Below, one piece after another: positions 9,312 to 17,987 of a stretch of 64,000 nt of DNA; positions within the stretch are counted from its first letter, which is position 1; each line of letters starts with the position of its first letter. The stretch is from NCBI RefSeq assembly GCF_001044395.1, contig NZ_JANU01000022.1, positions 1-64,000 on the forward strand, written 5' to 3'. The translations under genes were made by a program, and so were the position numbers. Below the pieces are notes generated by a model, which was not told where the DNA came from, did no database searches, and saw only the letters and a list, made by a program, of their open reading frames with translations. The DNA comes from Caenimonas sp. SL110 (GTDB lineage: Bacteria; Pseudomonadota; Gammaproteobacteria; Burkholderiales; Burkholderiaceae_C).

Positions 9312-9899
9312 CTATGCATTGTCCAGCAATGCCCGGACAGCGTTGATGTCCCCTCGGGGAGACCGGCCTTGCGCGTCTTTGCGCAGAGCGCCCCGCACAT
9401 CGTCCAGGTCATAAATCAAGAGGTGCACACCAATGGCCTCCTGGAGCTCGCGGCTCACGCTCGACAGGCTCAATGCCTCGACCGCATCGCCATGAAACCC
9501 CGTGACCGTGCGCGCCTCATAGTCCACCCGGTTGTCGACCAGGGCCAGCTCCGCCGACTTCGAGTCATCGCAAAACAGCTGGATATAGATGTCGGACAGC
9601 CGCGTGGCCGTACCGTGCCACACCGCCCCGCCCAGGTGCGGACGAAACTGCGCCAGCCGCTCCATCCAGGTCAACGCGAGCACACGAAGCGCCCGCAATT
9701 CAGCCGGCTGCGTATCCGCGCAAAAGAGCGCTATGTACTCGCGCACCGCTTCTTCGACTGCGTCGTTGTCGGGCATTGCGCTGCGCGCGTTCAGGCCCAG
9801 TTGCTTGACCGCGCGCCGCTTGGCCGGGCCATATTCAAGGCCTTCTTCCACGACGATTCGCCCTGCTGCAGCCGCTATCTCTGACTTCAGATTTTCCAT
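9312..9899 (-). CDS. Uncharacterised 195-residue protein beside mpl
   Basis: I do not recognise a characterised family. The protein is acidic to neutral and mostly helical in composition, with an N-terminal segment of about 50 residues (EEGLEYGPAKRRAVKQLG) and a central DNDAVEEAVREY stretch. ATG 9899 is preferred; an in-frame upstream start would run into the mpl promoter. A CAAAAT hexamer sits 8 nt upstream. It is divergent from mpl and upstream of the TlpA-like gene. Homologues are sometimes named after the neighbouring ligase, but nothing of a Mur ligase is present. Confidence 0.75.
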   Translation of the reverse strand: MENLKSEIAAAAGRIVVEEGLEYGPAKRRAVKQLGLNARSAMPDNDAVEEAVREYIALFCADTQPAELRALRVLALTWMERLAQFRPHLGGAVWHGTATRLSDIYIQLFCDDSKSAELALVDNRVDYEARTVTGFHGDAVEALSLSSVSRELQEAIGVHLLIYDLDDVRGALRKDAQGRSPRGDINAVRALLDNA

Positions 9900-9955
9900 T
9901 GACAGGCATTTTGCATCGCCGGTGCGGCTGAGTTCGAACGCCGTCAGCTCCCCCC

Positions 9956-9961
9956 GATAAT
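9956..9961 (+). promoter_or_regulatory. Candidate -10 (GATAAT) of mpl
   Basis: GATAAT ends 6 nt before the mpl ATG, with TTCGAA 17 bp upstream as a weak -35 candidate. There is no Shine-Dalgarno between the hexamer and the ATG, so a leaderless transcript is the simplest reading. Confidence 0.5.
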
Positions 9962-9967
9962 CGCCCG

Positions 9968-11332
9968 ATGCATATCCACATCCTCGGTATTTGCGGGACA
10001 TTCATGGGAGGCCTGGCCGCACTCGCGCGCGAAGCAGGCCACAAGGTCACGGGCTGCGACGCGGGCGTTTATCCACCGATGAGCGACCAGTTGCGCGCCC
10101 TGGGCATTGACCTGATCGAAGGCTTTGGCGCGGAGCAACTCGCGCTCAAGGCCGACGTCTGGGTCATCGGCAACGTCGTCTCGCGCACCCGGCTGCCCGA
10201 TGGCACGCCGCGCTATCCCCTGATGGAAGCCATCCTTGATGAAGGGCTCGCCTATACAAGCGGCCCTCAGTGGCTGTCCGAGCATGTGCTGCAGGGTCGC
10301 CATGTGCTGGCAGTCGCCGGCACCCACGGCAAGACCACCACGACTTCCATGCTGGCCTGGATTCTGGAACGCGCCGGACTGGCACCGGGCTTCCTGGTAG
10401 GCGGCGTGCCGACCAACTTCGGGATATCGGCACGGCTTGGCCAGGGCAAGCACTTCGTGATCGAGGCCGACGAATACGACACGGCGTTTTTCGACAAGCG
10501 CAGCAAATTTGTTCACTACCGGCCGCGCACCGCCATCCTGAACAACCTGGAATACGACCACGCCGACATCTTCGACGACGTCGCGGCCATCGAAAGGCAG
10601 TTCCATCACCTGGTGCGCACCGTGCCCTCCACCGGGCGTATCGTGGTGAACGGCCTGGAAGAAAGCCTGACGCGCGTCCTGCACCAGGGCTGCTGGAGCG
10701 AGCAGCGCAGTTTCGGCGCGGCCAACAGCGACTTCACCGCCCTGGGCGAGCCCGATGACTTCGACGTTCTGGAACGTGGCGGCAAGGTGGGCCATGTCCG
10801 CTGGGGCCTGGGCGGTGTCCACAACCAGCTCAACGCGCTCGCGGCCATCGCAGCCGCGCAGCACGCGGGGGTTGCGCCGGAGGCTGCTGCGCAATCACTG
10901 GGTGATTTCCTGAACGTGAAGCGCCGCATGGAAGTGCGCGGCACCGTCAACGGCATCACGATCTATGACGACTTCGCGCACCATCCCACCGCCATCCGCA
11001 CCACCGTCGACGGCCTTCGCCGCAAGGTGGGCAGCGCGCGCATCCTGGCCGTGTTCGAGCCGCGCAGCAACACGATGAAGCTGGGCTCGATGAAGGCCCA
11101 ATTGCCGTGGGCTCTGGAGCAGGTGGACCTGGCGTTTTGCCACTCGGCAGCACTCGGCTGGGATCCTTCCGATGCGCTGTCGTCCATGGGTCAGCGGGCG
11201 CAGATCGCAACCAGCATCGACGAGCTGTTGCGGCAGGTGGTCCAGGCGGCCAAACCCGGCGACCACATTCTCTGCATGAGCAACGGCTCATTCGGGGGCA
11301 TTCACCAGAAGCTGCTGACCGTCCTGGGCTGA
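9968..11332 (+). CDS. mpl: Murein peptide ligase (UDP-MurNAc:tripeptide ligase)
   Basis: A 454-residue Mur-ligase-fold enzyme that attaches recycled L-Ala-D-Glu-meso-DAP tripeptide to UDP-MurNAc. The N-terminus MHIHILGICGTFMGG is diagnostic of Mpl rather than MurC. The ATP loop [12 protein letters not shown] and the ligase His/Asn motif region (DEYDTAFFDKRSKF) are intact. It works in peptidoglycan recycling together with the de novo murC of the dcw cluster here. The start is supported by homology and by the adjacent -10 box. Confidence 0.95.
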   Translation: MHIHILGICGTFMGGLAALAREAGHKVTGCDAGVYPPMSDQLRALGIDLIEGFGAEQLALKADVWVIGNVVSRTRLPDGTPRYPLMEAILDEGLAYTSGPQWLSEHVLQGRHVLAVAGTHGKTTTTSMLAWILERAGLAPGFLVGGVPTNFGISARLGQGKHFVIEADEYDTAFFDKRSKFVHYRPRTAILNNLEYDHADIFDDVAAIERQFHHLVRTVPSTGRIVVNGLEESLTRVLHQGCWSEQRSFGAANSDFTALGEPDDFDVLERGGKVGHVRWGLGGVHNQLNALAAIAAAQHAGVAPEAAAQSLGDFLNVKRRMEVRGTVNGITIYDDFAHHPTAIRTTVDGLRRKVGSARILAVFEPRSNTMKLGSMKAQLPWALEQVDLAFCHSAALGWDPSDALSSMGQRAQIATSIDELLRQVVQAAKPGDHILCMSNGSFGGIHQKLLTVLG

Positions 11333-11354
11333 TCGGGGCGCAAGCGCCGCCGCT

Positions 11355-12371
11355 TCAATGCGGCCCGATGGGCCCCGGCGCGGTCATGTCGCTGTCACCG
11401 GACATCTGGCGTGCCATGTCGGGTGGAATCGAATCCAGGCCGGAGGGCAAGTTGCTGGACGGGCCCTGGGACGCGTCACAGTCTGCGGATGCCGTTCGGC
11501 TGGGCGGGTTGGCTGCGCGTTTGGGGTTGGATGTGATCGAGCCCACGAAATAGAGCGCGGCCAGGTCACTGGCCAGCACCTGGGGCGACGAATCACAGCG
11601 ACGCAGCAGTGCGTCAAACGTCGCTGGCGCGTTCGCGAGTTCGCGCAGCAGCAACAGGTGGGCATCGCCGATCAGCCGCTGCGGCAGCCGAGGGGCCCGG
11701 CGAAAGTAGATCGCACCGGTACGGTAGTGAGGCGGCAGCACGTCTTTGCGGGTGCGTGTGGCGTACTGCCACATGAGCTGCGACATGGTGCTGCGGACAA
11801 AGTTGTCCGGAATGTGCAGTTCGCCAGTTTCACGTCGCCAGATGGCGTCTTCGAAGTCAGCCGGTGCGGCCGTCGCCAGCACCGAGATATCCCCGTGCAT
11901 GCTCACGGTGGCCAGCATCGCTCCCCCGCGGGTCAGGGTGAAGACACCTGAGCGCAGCGCGCCCTGGTGTTCGACGATGTGCGCGGCCAGGCAAACCTGG
12001 GCAACGATCGCCGACTGCCAGACTTCAAACTTGCGCAGCAACGCGGCCAGGCTTGACGCCGAGTCGAAGTCGAAACTGAAAGTCGGCATCGCTACCTTGA
12101 CCGGTCGCGAGAACCCGATCGGGCGGTCCATCTCGGTCATATGGACCTGGATGGATCGGGCCTTGAGAAGACCCGGATTGATACGAATCCGCTTTTCGCC
12201 CAGGTCCAGGACCTTGGCGCCATTGACCAGCCAGGCATCGGCGCAATCGAGGTCGCTCACGACCCAGCTCACGTGTCCGGTTGAGACTGCCGCCACGAGC
12301 TGGGCGAGCTCGTTTTGCTGCCCAGCCGAAAAGCCGGCGAGCCCCACACGCAATACTGGCAGTTCGGTCAT
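11355..12371 (-). CDS. Uncharacterised 338-residue protein downstream of aroG
   Basis: No family recognised. The N-terminal ~100 residues alternate beta-like and helical segments (LRVGLAGFSAGQQNEL). The middle includes an FTLTRGGAMLATVSMHGD stretch, and the C-terminal 50 residues are Ser/Pro-rich and probably disordered. No signal peptide or membrane helix is evident. It follows aroG by 91 nt on the same strand and converges on mpl 22 nt away, so it may be co-transcribed with aroG. Confidence 0.75.
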   Translation of the reverse strand: MTELPVLRVGLAGFSAGQQNELAQLVAAVSTGHVSWVVSDLDCADAWLVNGAKVLDLGEKRIRINPGLLKARSIQVHMTEMDRPIGFSRPVKVAMPTFSFDFDSASSLAALLRKFEVWQSAIVAQVCLAAHIVEHQGALRSGVFTLTRGGAMLATVSMHGDISVLATAAPADFEDAIWRRETGELHIPDNFVRSTMSQLMWQYATRTRKDVLPPHYRTGAIYFRRAPRLPQRLIGDAHLLLLRELANAPATFDALLRRCDSSPQVLASDLAALYFVGSITSNPKRAANPPSRTASADCDASQGPSSNLPSGLDSIPPDMARQMSGDSDMTAPGPIGPH

Positions 12372-12462
12372 GAGTTTGGCGCCCGGCCCAACAACTGACG
12401 GATCCGGGCGCCAGCCAATATAGTCCGGGCGTTACTGGATGTAAACAAACATCGACGCCCAT

Positions 12463-13584
12463 TCAGCGCGAGCGTCTCGCCTTCACAGCATCGCTGAGAA
12501 CATCGAGCACTTTCAGCGAATCGCCCCATCCCAGGCACGCATCGGTAATGCTCTTGCCGTACTCGAGCGCCTGCGGATCGTCCTTGCCGGGACTGAACTT
12601 CTGCGCGCCGGCGTTGAGGTGGCTTTCCACCATCAGCCCGAACACGCGGTGCGAGCCCTTGGCAACCTGCGCGGCGATTTCCCGCGCGACATCGATCTGC
12701 TTGTCGTGCTGCTTGCTGCTGTTGGCGTGGCTGCAATCGACCATCAGCGTGGGCGCCAGCTTCGAGGCTTCGAGTTCGGCGCAGGCTGCAGCGACGCTCG
12801 CCTCGTCGTAGTTCGGCGCCTTGCCCCCCCGCAGGATGACGTGGCAGTCCTTGTTGCCGTTGGTCTGCACGATGGCGACCTGTCCGTTCTTGTGGACCGA
12901 CAGGAAGTGATGGCCGCGCGCTGCTGCCTGGATCGCATCGGTGGCGATGCGGATGTTGCCGTCGGTACCGTTCTTGAATCCGATAGGCGCCGAAAGACCC
13001 GATGCGAGTTCGCGATGTACCTGGCTTTCGGTGGTGCGCGCACCGATCGCGCCCCACGAAATCAGGTCGCCGATGTACTGGGGCGAAATCACATCCAGGA
13101 ACTCGCTACCTGCCGGAAGACCCAGCCGGTTGATCTCGATCAGCAGCTGGCGCGCGATGCGCAGGCCCTCGTCGATGCGGTAGCTCTCGTCGAGGTAGGG
13201 GTCGTTGATGAGGCCCTTCCAGCCCACCGTCGTGCGGGGCTTCTCGAAATACACCCGCATCACGATCTCGAGCGTGCCGGCGTAGCGGGCGCGCGCTTCC
13301 TTCAGGCGGCGCGCGTAGTCGAGCGCTGCGTTGGGGTCGTGGATGGAACAGGGGCCGATGACCACCAGCAACCGGTCATCGGTGCCGGCCATGATGTTGT
13401 GGATGTTGCGCCGCGTGTCGGTGATAAGCGCTTCGACCGCCGTATTGCGAATCGGGAAGAAGCGGATGAGATGTTCCGGAGGGGGTAGCACGGTGATGTC
13501 CTTGATGCGTTCGTCGTCGGTGAGACTGGTCTTGTCGACGGGTCGCGCATAAAAGGCGTCGCTGGCGGTAGTCGGGTTTGTCAT
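12463..13584 (-). CDS. aroG: 3-deoxy-7-phosphoheptulonate synthase (DAHP synthase, type I)
   Basis: A 373-residue enzyme condensing phosphoenolpyruvate with erythrose 4-phosphate, the entry step of aromatic amino acid synthesis. Type I signatures are present: GPCSIHDP, GARTTESQ and GFKNGTDG, with the DCSHANSSK segment near the active site. A GGAG lies 8 nt before the ATG. The gene is preceded by an aromatic-rich leader peptide and an intrinsic terminator, so expression is probably set by attenuation, possibly on top of the allosteric control usual for this family. Which aromatic amino acid inhibits the enzyme cannot be read from sequence. Confidence 0.96.
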   Translation of the reverse strand: MTNPTTASDAFYARPVDKTSLTDDERIKDITVLPPPEHLIRFFPIRNTAVEALITDTRRNIHNIMAGTDDRLLVVIGPCSIHDPNAALDYARRLKEARARYAGTLEIVMRVYFEKPRTTVGWKGLINDPYLDESYRIDEGLRIARQLLIEINRLGLPAGSEFLDVISPQYIGDLISWGAIGARTTESQVHRELASGLSAPIGFKNGTDGNIRIATDAIQAAARGHHFLSVHKNGQVAIVQTNGNKDCHVILRGGKAPNYDEASVAAACAELEASKLAPTLMVDCSHANSSKQHDKQIDVAREIAAQVAKGSHRVFGLMVESHLNAGAQKFSPGKDDPQALEYGKSITDACLGWGDSLKVLDVLSDAVKARRSR

Positions 13585-13623
13585 CGTCTGATCTCCGTGC
13601 TTGGGAACTAAGGGAAAGCGGGC

Positions 13624-13653
13624 AAAAAAAAACCGCCGGGGGCCCGGCGGTTT
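13624..13653 (-). terminator. Attenuator terminator in front of aroG
   Basis: On the minus strand a perfect 10-bp stem (arms at + 13644-13653 and 13630-13639, 4-nt loop) is followed directly by nine T residues. It lies 40 nt before the aroG start and 22 nt after the leader-peptide stop. Its 5' arm can also pair with 13700-13706 inside the leader peptide, giving a mutually exclusive antiterminator. Confidence 0.9.
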
Positions 13654-13675
13654 GGTGAGGTTCTTTGCGTTTTCT

Positions 13676-13759
13676 TCAGGTGTACGCTCGGATCTCTCGA
13701 CCGCCGTGGGGCGTGAGAAGCCAAAAGTAGCTAAAGAAATAGGCGCGAACCGTTTGCAT
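13676..13759 (-). CDS. Aromatic leader peptide of aroG (27 residues)
   Basis: The short ORF starts at ATG 13759 and stops at TGA 13676. Codons 7-13 read Tyr-Phe-Phe-Ser-Tyr-Phe-Trp, six aromatic residues in seven, which is the hallmark of a ribosome-stalling leader peptide as in trpL and pheL. Codons for His-Gly-Gly (13700-13706 region) carry CGGCGGT, complementary to the 5' arm of the terminator that follows. No Shine-Dalgarno is visible; instead TACATT ends 7 nt before the ATG, so the leader may be translated from a leaderless message. A TTG three codons upstream is an alternative start. Confidence 0.85.
   Translation of the reverse strand: MQTVRAYFFSYFWLLTPHGGREIRAYT
13700..13706 (-). promoter_or_regulatory. 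Antiterminator strand within the aroG leader
   Basis: CGGCGGT on the minus strand is the exact complement of ACCGCCG in the terminator's 5' arm (+ 13645-13651). A ribosome stalled over the aromatic codons would leave this strand free to pair and would block terminator formation. Confidence 0.65.
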
Positions 13760-13766
13760 GGCAGTC

Positions 13767-13772
13767 AATGTA
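13767..13772 (-). promoter_or_regulatory. Candidate -10 (TACATT) for the aroG leader
   Basis: The hexamer ends 7 nt before the leader-peptide ATG; no convincing -35 is seen 16-18 bp upstream. It matches the hexamer-to-ATG spacing seen at other genes in this window. Confidence 0.4.
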
Positions 13773-13824
13773 GCACACCGATGAGCCGGGTCCGCCAGAC
13801 GGGCCGTTTTCGACACGGTGCGCC

Positions 13825-14382
13825 TCACAGGCGCAGCTTCTTCCACCACTGCAGGGCACGCTCGACCTGCGGCTCGCCCAGGTCGGCAAGCGCCGAGCCT
13901 TGCTGCTTGCCAGCGCCGGTCCACTGCTCGTACATGTCGATCATCAGCATGCCTTCGCCGAGCGTGCGCCACGCAATCAGTTCGAAGTCTTCCGCCGTGA
14001 CAAACAGGTCCGCGCTGCGAGGTCCGCCGTCAAGCAGCCATTGCCCGAGCAACACACGGAAGTTGTTCAGGGCCTGCAGGTAGGCAGCGTACTCATAGAG
14101 CCCACGCCAGGGCAGGCCCAGATTCACGACCAGGGTGCGGTGAGCGCGCAGCACGGTGAGCATGTCCACCAGCATGGGCGCAACGACCGACCGCTGGCGG
14201 TGCAGCCGCAGCGCCGCGATGATGGCTTCGGCATGGACCGATACCTGGCTCATGCTGTCCGAGAGGATGCGGCTGTCTTCGTCGGCGACGGCATTGCGCA
14301 GGAAATTGCTGATCTCGCCGAACGAGTGAATGCTCGGCAGGTTGGTCGATGGGTCCAGCCGCAGTCGCGAATTCGTCGTCAT
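13825..14382 (-). CDS. Uncharacterised 185-residue protein
   Basis: No characterised family recognised. Predicted mostly helical, soluble, without signal peptide; the C-terminus is Trp/Lys-rich (QWWKKLRL). It lies 32 nt after tldD and ends 65 nt before the aroG leader, in the same direction, so it could share a message with tldD. Its function is unknown. Confidence 0.75.
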   Translation of the reverse strand: MTTNSRLRLDPSTNLPSIHSFGEISNFLRNAVADEDSRILSDSMSQVSVHAEAIIAALRLHRQRSVVAPMLVDMLTVLRAHRTLVVNLGLPWRGLYEYAAYLQALNNFRVLLGQWLLDGGPRSADLFVTAEDFELIAWRTLGEGMLMIDMYEQWTGAGKQQGSALADLGEPQVERALQWWKKLRL

Positions 14383-14414
14383 CGGCTGGATTCAACCGCG
14401 AGGTGGCGGCAATC

Positions 14415-15875
14415 TCAGGCCGTGCCGCCGACGGTCAGGCCATCGATGCGCAAGGTGGGCTGGCCCACGCCGACCGGCACGCTCTGGCCTTCCTTGCCGC
14501 AGGTGCCCACACCGGAATCGAGCTTCATGTCGTTGCCGATCATGGTGACGCGGGTGAGGGCATCCGGGCCGTTGCCCACGATGGTCGCGCCCTTGACCGG
14601 GTAGAGGATCTTGCCGTTTTCCACCCAATAGGCCTCGCTCGCGGAGAACACGAACTTGCCCGAGGTGATGTCGACCTGGCCGCCGCCGAAGTTGGTGGCG
14701 TACAGGCCCTTCTTGATGCTCGCCACGATTTCATCGGGCTGCTTGTCGCCGCCGAGCATGTAGGTGTTGGTCATTCGCGGCATCGGGATGTGGGCATAGC
14801 TCTCGCGCCGGCCGTTGCCGGTCGGTGCCACGCCCATCAGGCGTGCATTGAGCGAATCCTGGATGTAGCCGCGCAGGATGCCGTCTTCGATCAGCACATT
14901 GCGCTGGCTTGCATTGCCTTCGTCATCGACGTTGAGCGAACCGCGGCGATCGGCGATGGTGCCGTCGTCGAGCACCGTGACGCCCTTGGCCGCAACGCGC
15001 TTGCCGACACGCCCCGAAAACGCGCTCGAGCCCTTGCGGTTGAAATCGCCTTCGAGCCCGTGGCCGATGGCTTCGTGCAACAGGATGCCCGGCCAGCCCG
15101 GGCCAAGCACCACGGTCATCTCGCCAGCAGGCGCGGGACGCGATTCAAGATTGGTCAAGGCCGCATGAACCGCATCGCTCACATATTCCTCGATGCGATC
15201 GGCGTCGAAGTAGTCCAGACCGAAACGGCCGCCGCCGCCGCCGGAACCCACTTCGCGGCGGCCGTCCTGTTCGGCGATCACGGTGACCGACATGCGCACC
15301 AGGGGGCGGATATCGGCTGCCAGCGTGCCGTCGGCGCGAGCGACCATCACCACGTCGTATTCGCTGGCAAGACCGGCCATCACCTGCTTGACCCGGGGGT
15401 CCTTGGAGCGTGCAAGCTTTTCGGCGCGTTCGAGCAATTGCACCTTGGCTGCGCTGTCAAGCGAAGCAATGGGGTCCGTGCCACGGTAAAGCGATCGGGC
15501 GCCGGCAATCTTCTTGGCGCCAACCTTGGTGCGTGCGTTGCCGCCACCTGAAGCGATCGTGCGCACGGTGCGCGCGGCGTCCAGCAGTGAGGCCTCGGAG
15601 ATATCGTCGGAGTAGGCAAAGGCCGTCTTCTCGCCACTCACGGCCCGCACACCCACACCCTGGTCGATGCTGAAGCTGCCGGTCTTGACGATGCCTTCTT
15701 CCAGGCTCCAGCCTTCGCTACGTGTGTACTGGAAATACAGATCGGCGTCATCGACCTTGCGGGCGGTGATCTCACCGAGCGCCTTGAGCAGGTGGGTTTC
15801 GTTCAGGCCGAACGGCTCAAGAAGCAGGCTGCGCGCTGTTGCAAGACGTTCGATGGTGGGTTCGCGAGAGATCAT
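14415..15875 (-). CDS. tldD: TldD metalloprotease subunit
   Basis: A 486-residue TldD/PmbA-family protein. TldD forms a heteromeric Zn protease with TldE and takes part in CcdA degradation and peptide maturation in other bacteria. The Zn motif [12 protein letters not shown] (HExxxH) is intact and the C-terminal GTCGKEGQS is typical of TldD. ATG 15875 is preferred over ATG 15884 because the latter lies inside a TAGAAT box. The partner gene tldE/pmbA is not in the window. Confidence 0.94.
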   Translation of the reverse strand: MISREPTIERLATARSLLLEPFGLNETHLLKALGEITARKVDDADLYFQYTRSEGWSLEEGIVKTGSFSIDQGVGVRAVSGEKTAFAYSDDISEASLLDAARTVRTIASGGGNARTKVGAKKIAGARSLYRGTDPIASLDSAAKVQLLERAEKLARSKDPRVKQVMAGLASEYDVVMVARADGTLAADIRPLVRMSVTVIAEQDGRREVGSGGGGGRFGLDYFDADRIEEYVSDAVHAALTNLESRPAPAGEMTVVLGPGWPGILLHEAIGHGLEGDFNRKGSSAFSGRVGKRVAAKGVTVLDDGTIADRRGSLNVDDEGNASQRNVLIEDGILRGYIQDSLNARLMGVAPTGNGRRESYAHIPMPRMTNTYMLGGDKQPDEIVASIKKGLYATNFGGGQVDITSGKFVFSASEAYWVENGKILYPVKGATIVGNGPDALTRVTMIGNDMKLDSGVGTCGKEGQSVPVGVGQPTLRIDGLTVGGTA

Positions 15876-15882
15876 CCGGGCC

Positions 15883-15888
15883 ATTCTA
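15883..15888 (-). promoter_or_regulatory. Candidate -10 (TAGAAT) of tldD
   Basis: TAGAAT ends 7 nt before ATG 15875 and overlaps the alternative ATG 15884. No Shine-Dalgarno precedes either start. Confidence 0.45.
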
Positions 15889-15930
15889 GGCGGGTGCGCC
15901 CGACCCTGTCAGCCGCAGGTTGCTGCAGCT

Positions 15931-17979
15931 CTACCGCAGGTCCGCCAGCACCGCCGCCGCTGTCGAGTAGCGATCTTCCAGCTTCTTTGCCATCAGCCGG
16001 TTCACCACCGGTTGCAGACCGGCATTGGCGGCGGGAAGCGGCGGGGTCGGCGCCGAGACATGGTTGGCGAGCAGCAATTCCAGCGTTTCGGCGCGATAGG
16101 GCCTGGTGCCGGCCAGCATCTCGAACATCATCACGCCCAGGCTGTAGAGGTCCGACTGCGGCGTGATCGGCGTGCCGCAGGCCTGCTCGGGGCTGAGGTA
16201 ATACGGCGTGCCGACCACATCGCCGTGCCGCGTCTGGGTGAACGCCATGTTCTCCGACTGCAGCATCGATTTGGCAATGCCGAAATCAGCCAGCGCCACC
16301 GTGCCGTCGGGCCTGCGCATGATGTTCTCCGGCTTGAGGTCCCTGTGGATCACATCGAGCCGGTGGATCGCATCGAGCGCGCTCGCGACCTGCGAAATGA
16401 TCGCCACGACCCGCTCCTGCGGCATGCCTGCGGTGATTTCCGAGCGCAGATCGCCCTGCTCGAAATACTCCATCGCGATATACGCATGGTCGTCGGTGAA
16501 ACCCTGGTCGTAGATGCGGATCACATGCGGATGCTCGATGCGCGACAGCAGCGTGTACTCCTGGATGAAACGCGACAAATGCTCGCTCGCAGCCTTGCCA
16601 TTGGCCTGCAGCACCTTGAGCACCACCGGCAGGCCGTCGCTCTCGCGCACGGCCAGAAACACCTCGGTCATGCCGCCCGCACCGATCTTGCGGGTGATAC
16701 GGTAGCCCTTGAGCCGCAGCGGCTCTTCTTCCTGGGTGAACTGGTGGCCCTTGAATGCCGACAGCTTTGAGTTCAGCGCGCCCTTCACCGCGCGCGCCGT
16801 GATCTCCGAATTGATGCGCACGGCATCGCGGACAGCCTCGGCGCGCTCGGTCAGAGTCGCCATGCCGTGACGCTTGTCTTCGATGTTGGTCACAAGCCCG
16901 GTGATCTCGGCCACGTCGATATAGAGGTCCTTGCCCCGCACGTTGAGCGATGTCATTCCTCCGGTCTGAATGCCGTCACCGGCCGCCTCCATGACGGCAT
17001 TGCTGGCGACCACGGTCCAGCCGAGTTCCTTGCTCGACGCCTCCAGCCGGGCCGCCACATTCACCGTGTCGCCGATGGGGGTTGTTTCCTTGTTCTGTAT
17101 CGTGCCGAGCCGGCAGATCGTCACTTCGCCCGCGTGCAGGCCAATGCCGATCGCAAACGGCGGCAGGCCCCGGCCCGGAAACCGGGTGTCGATCCACGCG
17201 CGAAATTCATGGGTGGCAAGCACCATGCCCAGCGCTGCCGAAACGCCCCGGCGCGCGGCCGAAAGCGGCGAGTCCTGCGAGAGCGATTGCGCAAAGATCG
17301 CCATCAATCCATCGCCGATGAACTTGAGATGCTTGCCGCCGTTCTTGAGCACCGGATCGCACACACGCTCGAAGTATTGCGTCAGCAGCTCGGCCACTTC
17401 GCTGGAACTCAGGCGCTCGGCCAGCGAGGTGAAATTGCGGATGTCGGAAAACAGCACCGTGGCTTCGAACATCGTGTCGGGAATGGCACCGAGCGGCGCC
17501 TCCAGTCCGAACTTGTCAGGCACCACGCGCCCGCCCAGGCTGTCAGAGAAAGCCTGCCGAAGATGCGCTTCGCGCGCCTTGACAGCGGCTTCAATGCTTT
17601 CCTCGATCCGCTCTTTCTTCTTCATCAGGCCCTGCAGCGCATCGAGCAGTTCGATGCGCGTGAACGGCTTGGCCAGGTAGTCGTCGGCGCCAGCGGTCAT
17701 GCCGCGCCGCATGCTCGCGCGGTCGTCGAGCGCGGTGAGCAGCATGACCGAGGTCTGCGCAAGAAACCGGTCGGCGCGTATGGCTTCGAGCAGCTCGAAG
17801 CCATCCATCTCGGGCATGCTCACATCCGAAATCACGAGGTCGGGCCGGTGCCGCAGGGCCTGCTCCAGCCCCAGCCGACCGTTCTCGGCGGACACGATCT
17901 CGTAGCCTTCCAGCTTGAGCAGCCGGATGATGTTGTTTCGGATCGCGTCGTCGTCTTCGACGATGAGGACTGTGGCCAT
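15931..17979 (-). CDS. Receiver - class III cyclase - Ser/Thr kinase fusion
   Basis: A 682-residue, soluble three-module signalling protein. Receiver domain (1-120): acidic pocket Glu8-Asp11, phosphoacceptor Asp52 and the conserved Lys in AKPF. A short coiled linker (about 118-142) follows. Class III cyclase (about 170-365): metal-binding Asp179 and Asp223, Lys219 and Thr300 in the positions that select adenine, and Asn307/Arg311 of the transition-state site, so adenylate cyclase activity is expected. Hanks-type kinase (about 425-682): glycine loop IGAGGMTEV, Lys455, HRDLKPEN and DFG565-567. The protein ends at the kinase, with no membrane helix or PASTA repeat. It lies 8 nt downstream of the HIBADH-like gene. 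No histidine kinase is adjacent. Confidence 0.9.
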   Translation of the reverse strand: MATVLIVEDDDAIRNNIIRLLKLEGYEIVSAENGRLGLEQALRHRPDLVISDVSMPEMDGFELLEAIRADRFLAQTSVMLLTALDDRASMRRGMTAGADDYLAKPFTRIELLDALQGLMKKKERIEESIEAAVKAREAHLRQAFSDSLGGRVVPDKFGLEAPLGAIPDTMFEATVLFSDIRNFTSLAERLSSSEVAELLTQYFERVCDPVLKNGGKHLKFIGDGLMAIFAQSLSQDSPLSAARRGVSAALGMVLATHEFRAWIDTRFPGRGLPPFAIGIGLHAGEVTICRLGTIQNKETTPIGDTVNVAARLEASSKELGWTVVASNAVMEAAGDGIQTGGMTSLNVRGKDLYIDVAEITGLVTNIEDKRHGMATLTERAEAVRDAVRINSEITARAVKGALNSKLSAFKGHQFTQEEEPLRLKGYRITRKIGAGGMTEVFLAVRESDGLPVVLKVLQANGKAASEHLSRFIQEYTLLSRIEHPHVIRIYDQGFTDDHAYIAMEYFEQGDLRSEITAGMPQERVVAIISQVASALDAIHRLDVIHRDLKPENIMRRPDGTVALADFGIAKSMLQSENMAFTQTRHGDVVGTPYYLSPEQACGTPITPQSDLYSLGVMMFEMLAGTRPYRAETLELLLANHVSAPTPPLPAANAGLQPVVNRLMAKKLEDRYSTAAAVLADLR

Positions 17980-17987
17980 CGCGCTTT

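Noticed and set aside
9309..9325. GACAAT 9 nt before the TlpA-like start, as a further leaderless promoter
   Set aside because: The hexamer falls in the last codons of the upstream gene on the same strand and can be explained by its coding sequence; spacing is at the limit.
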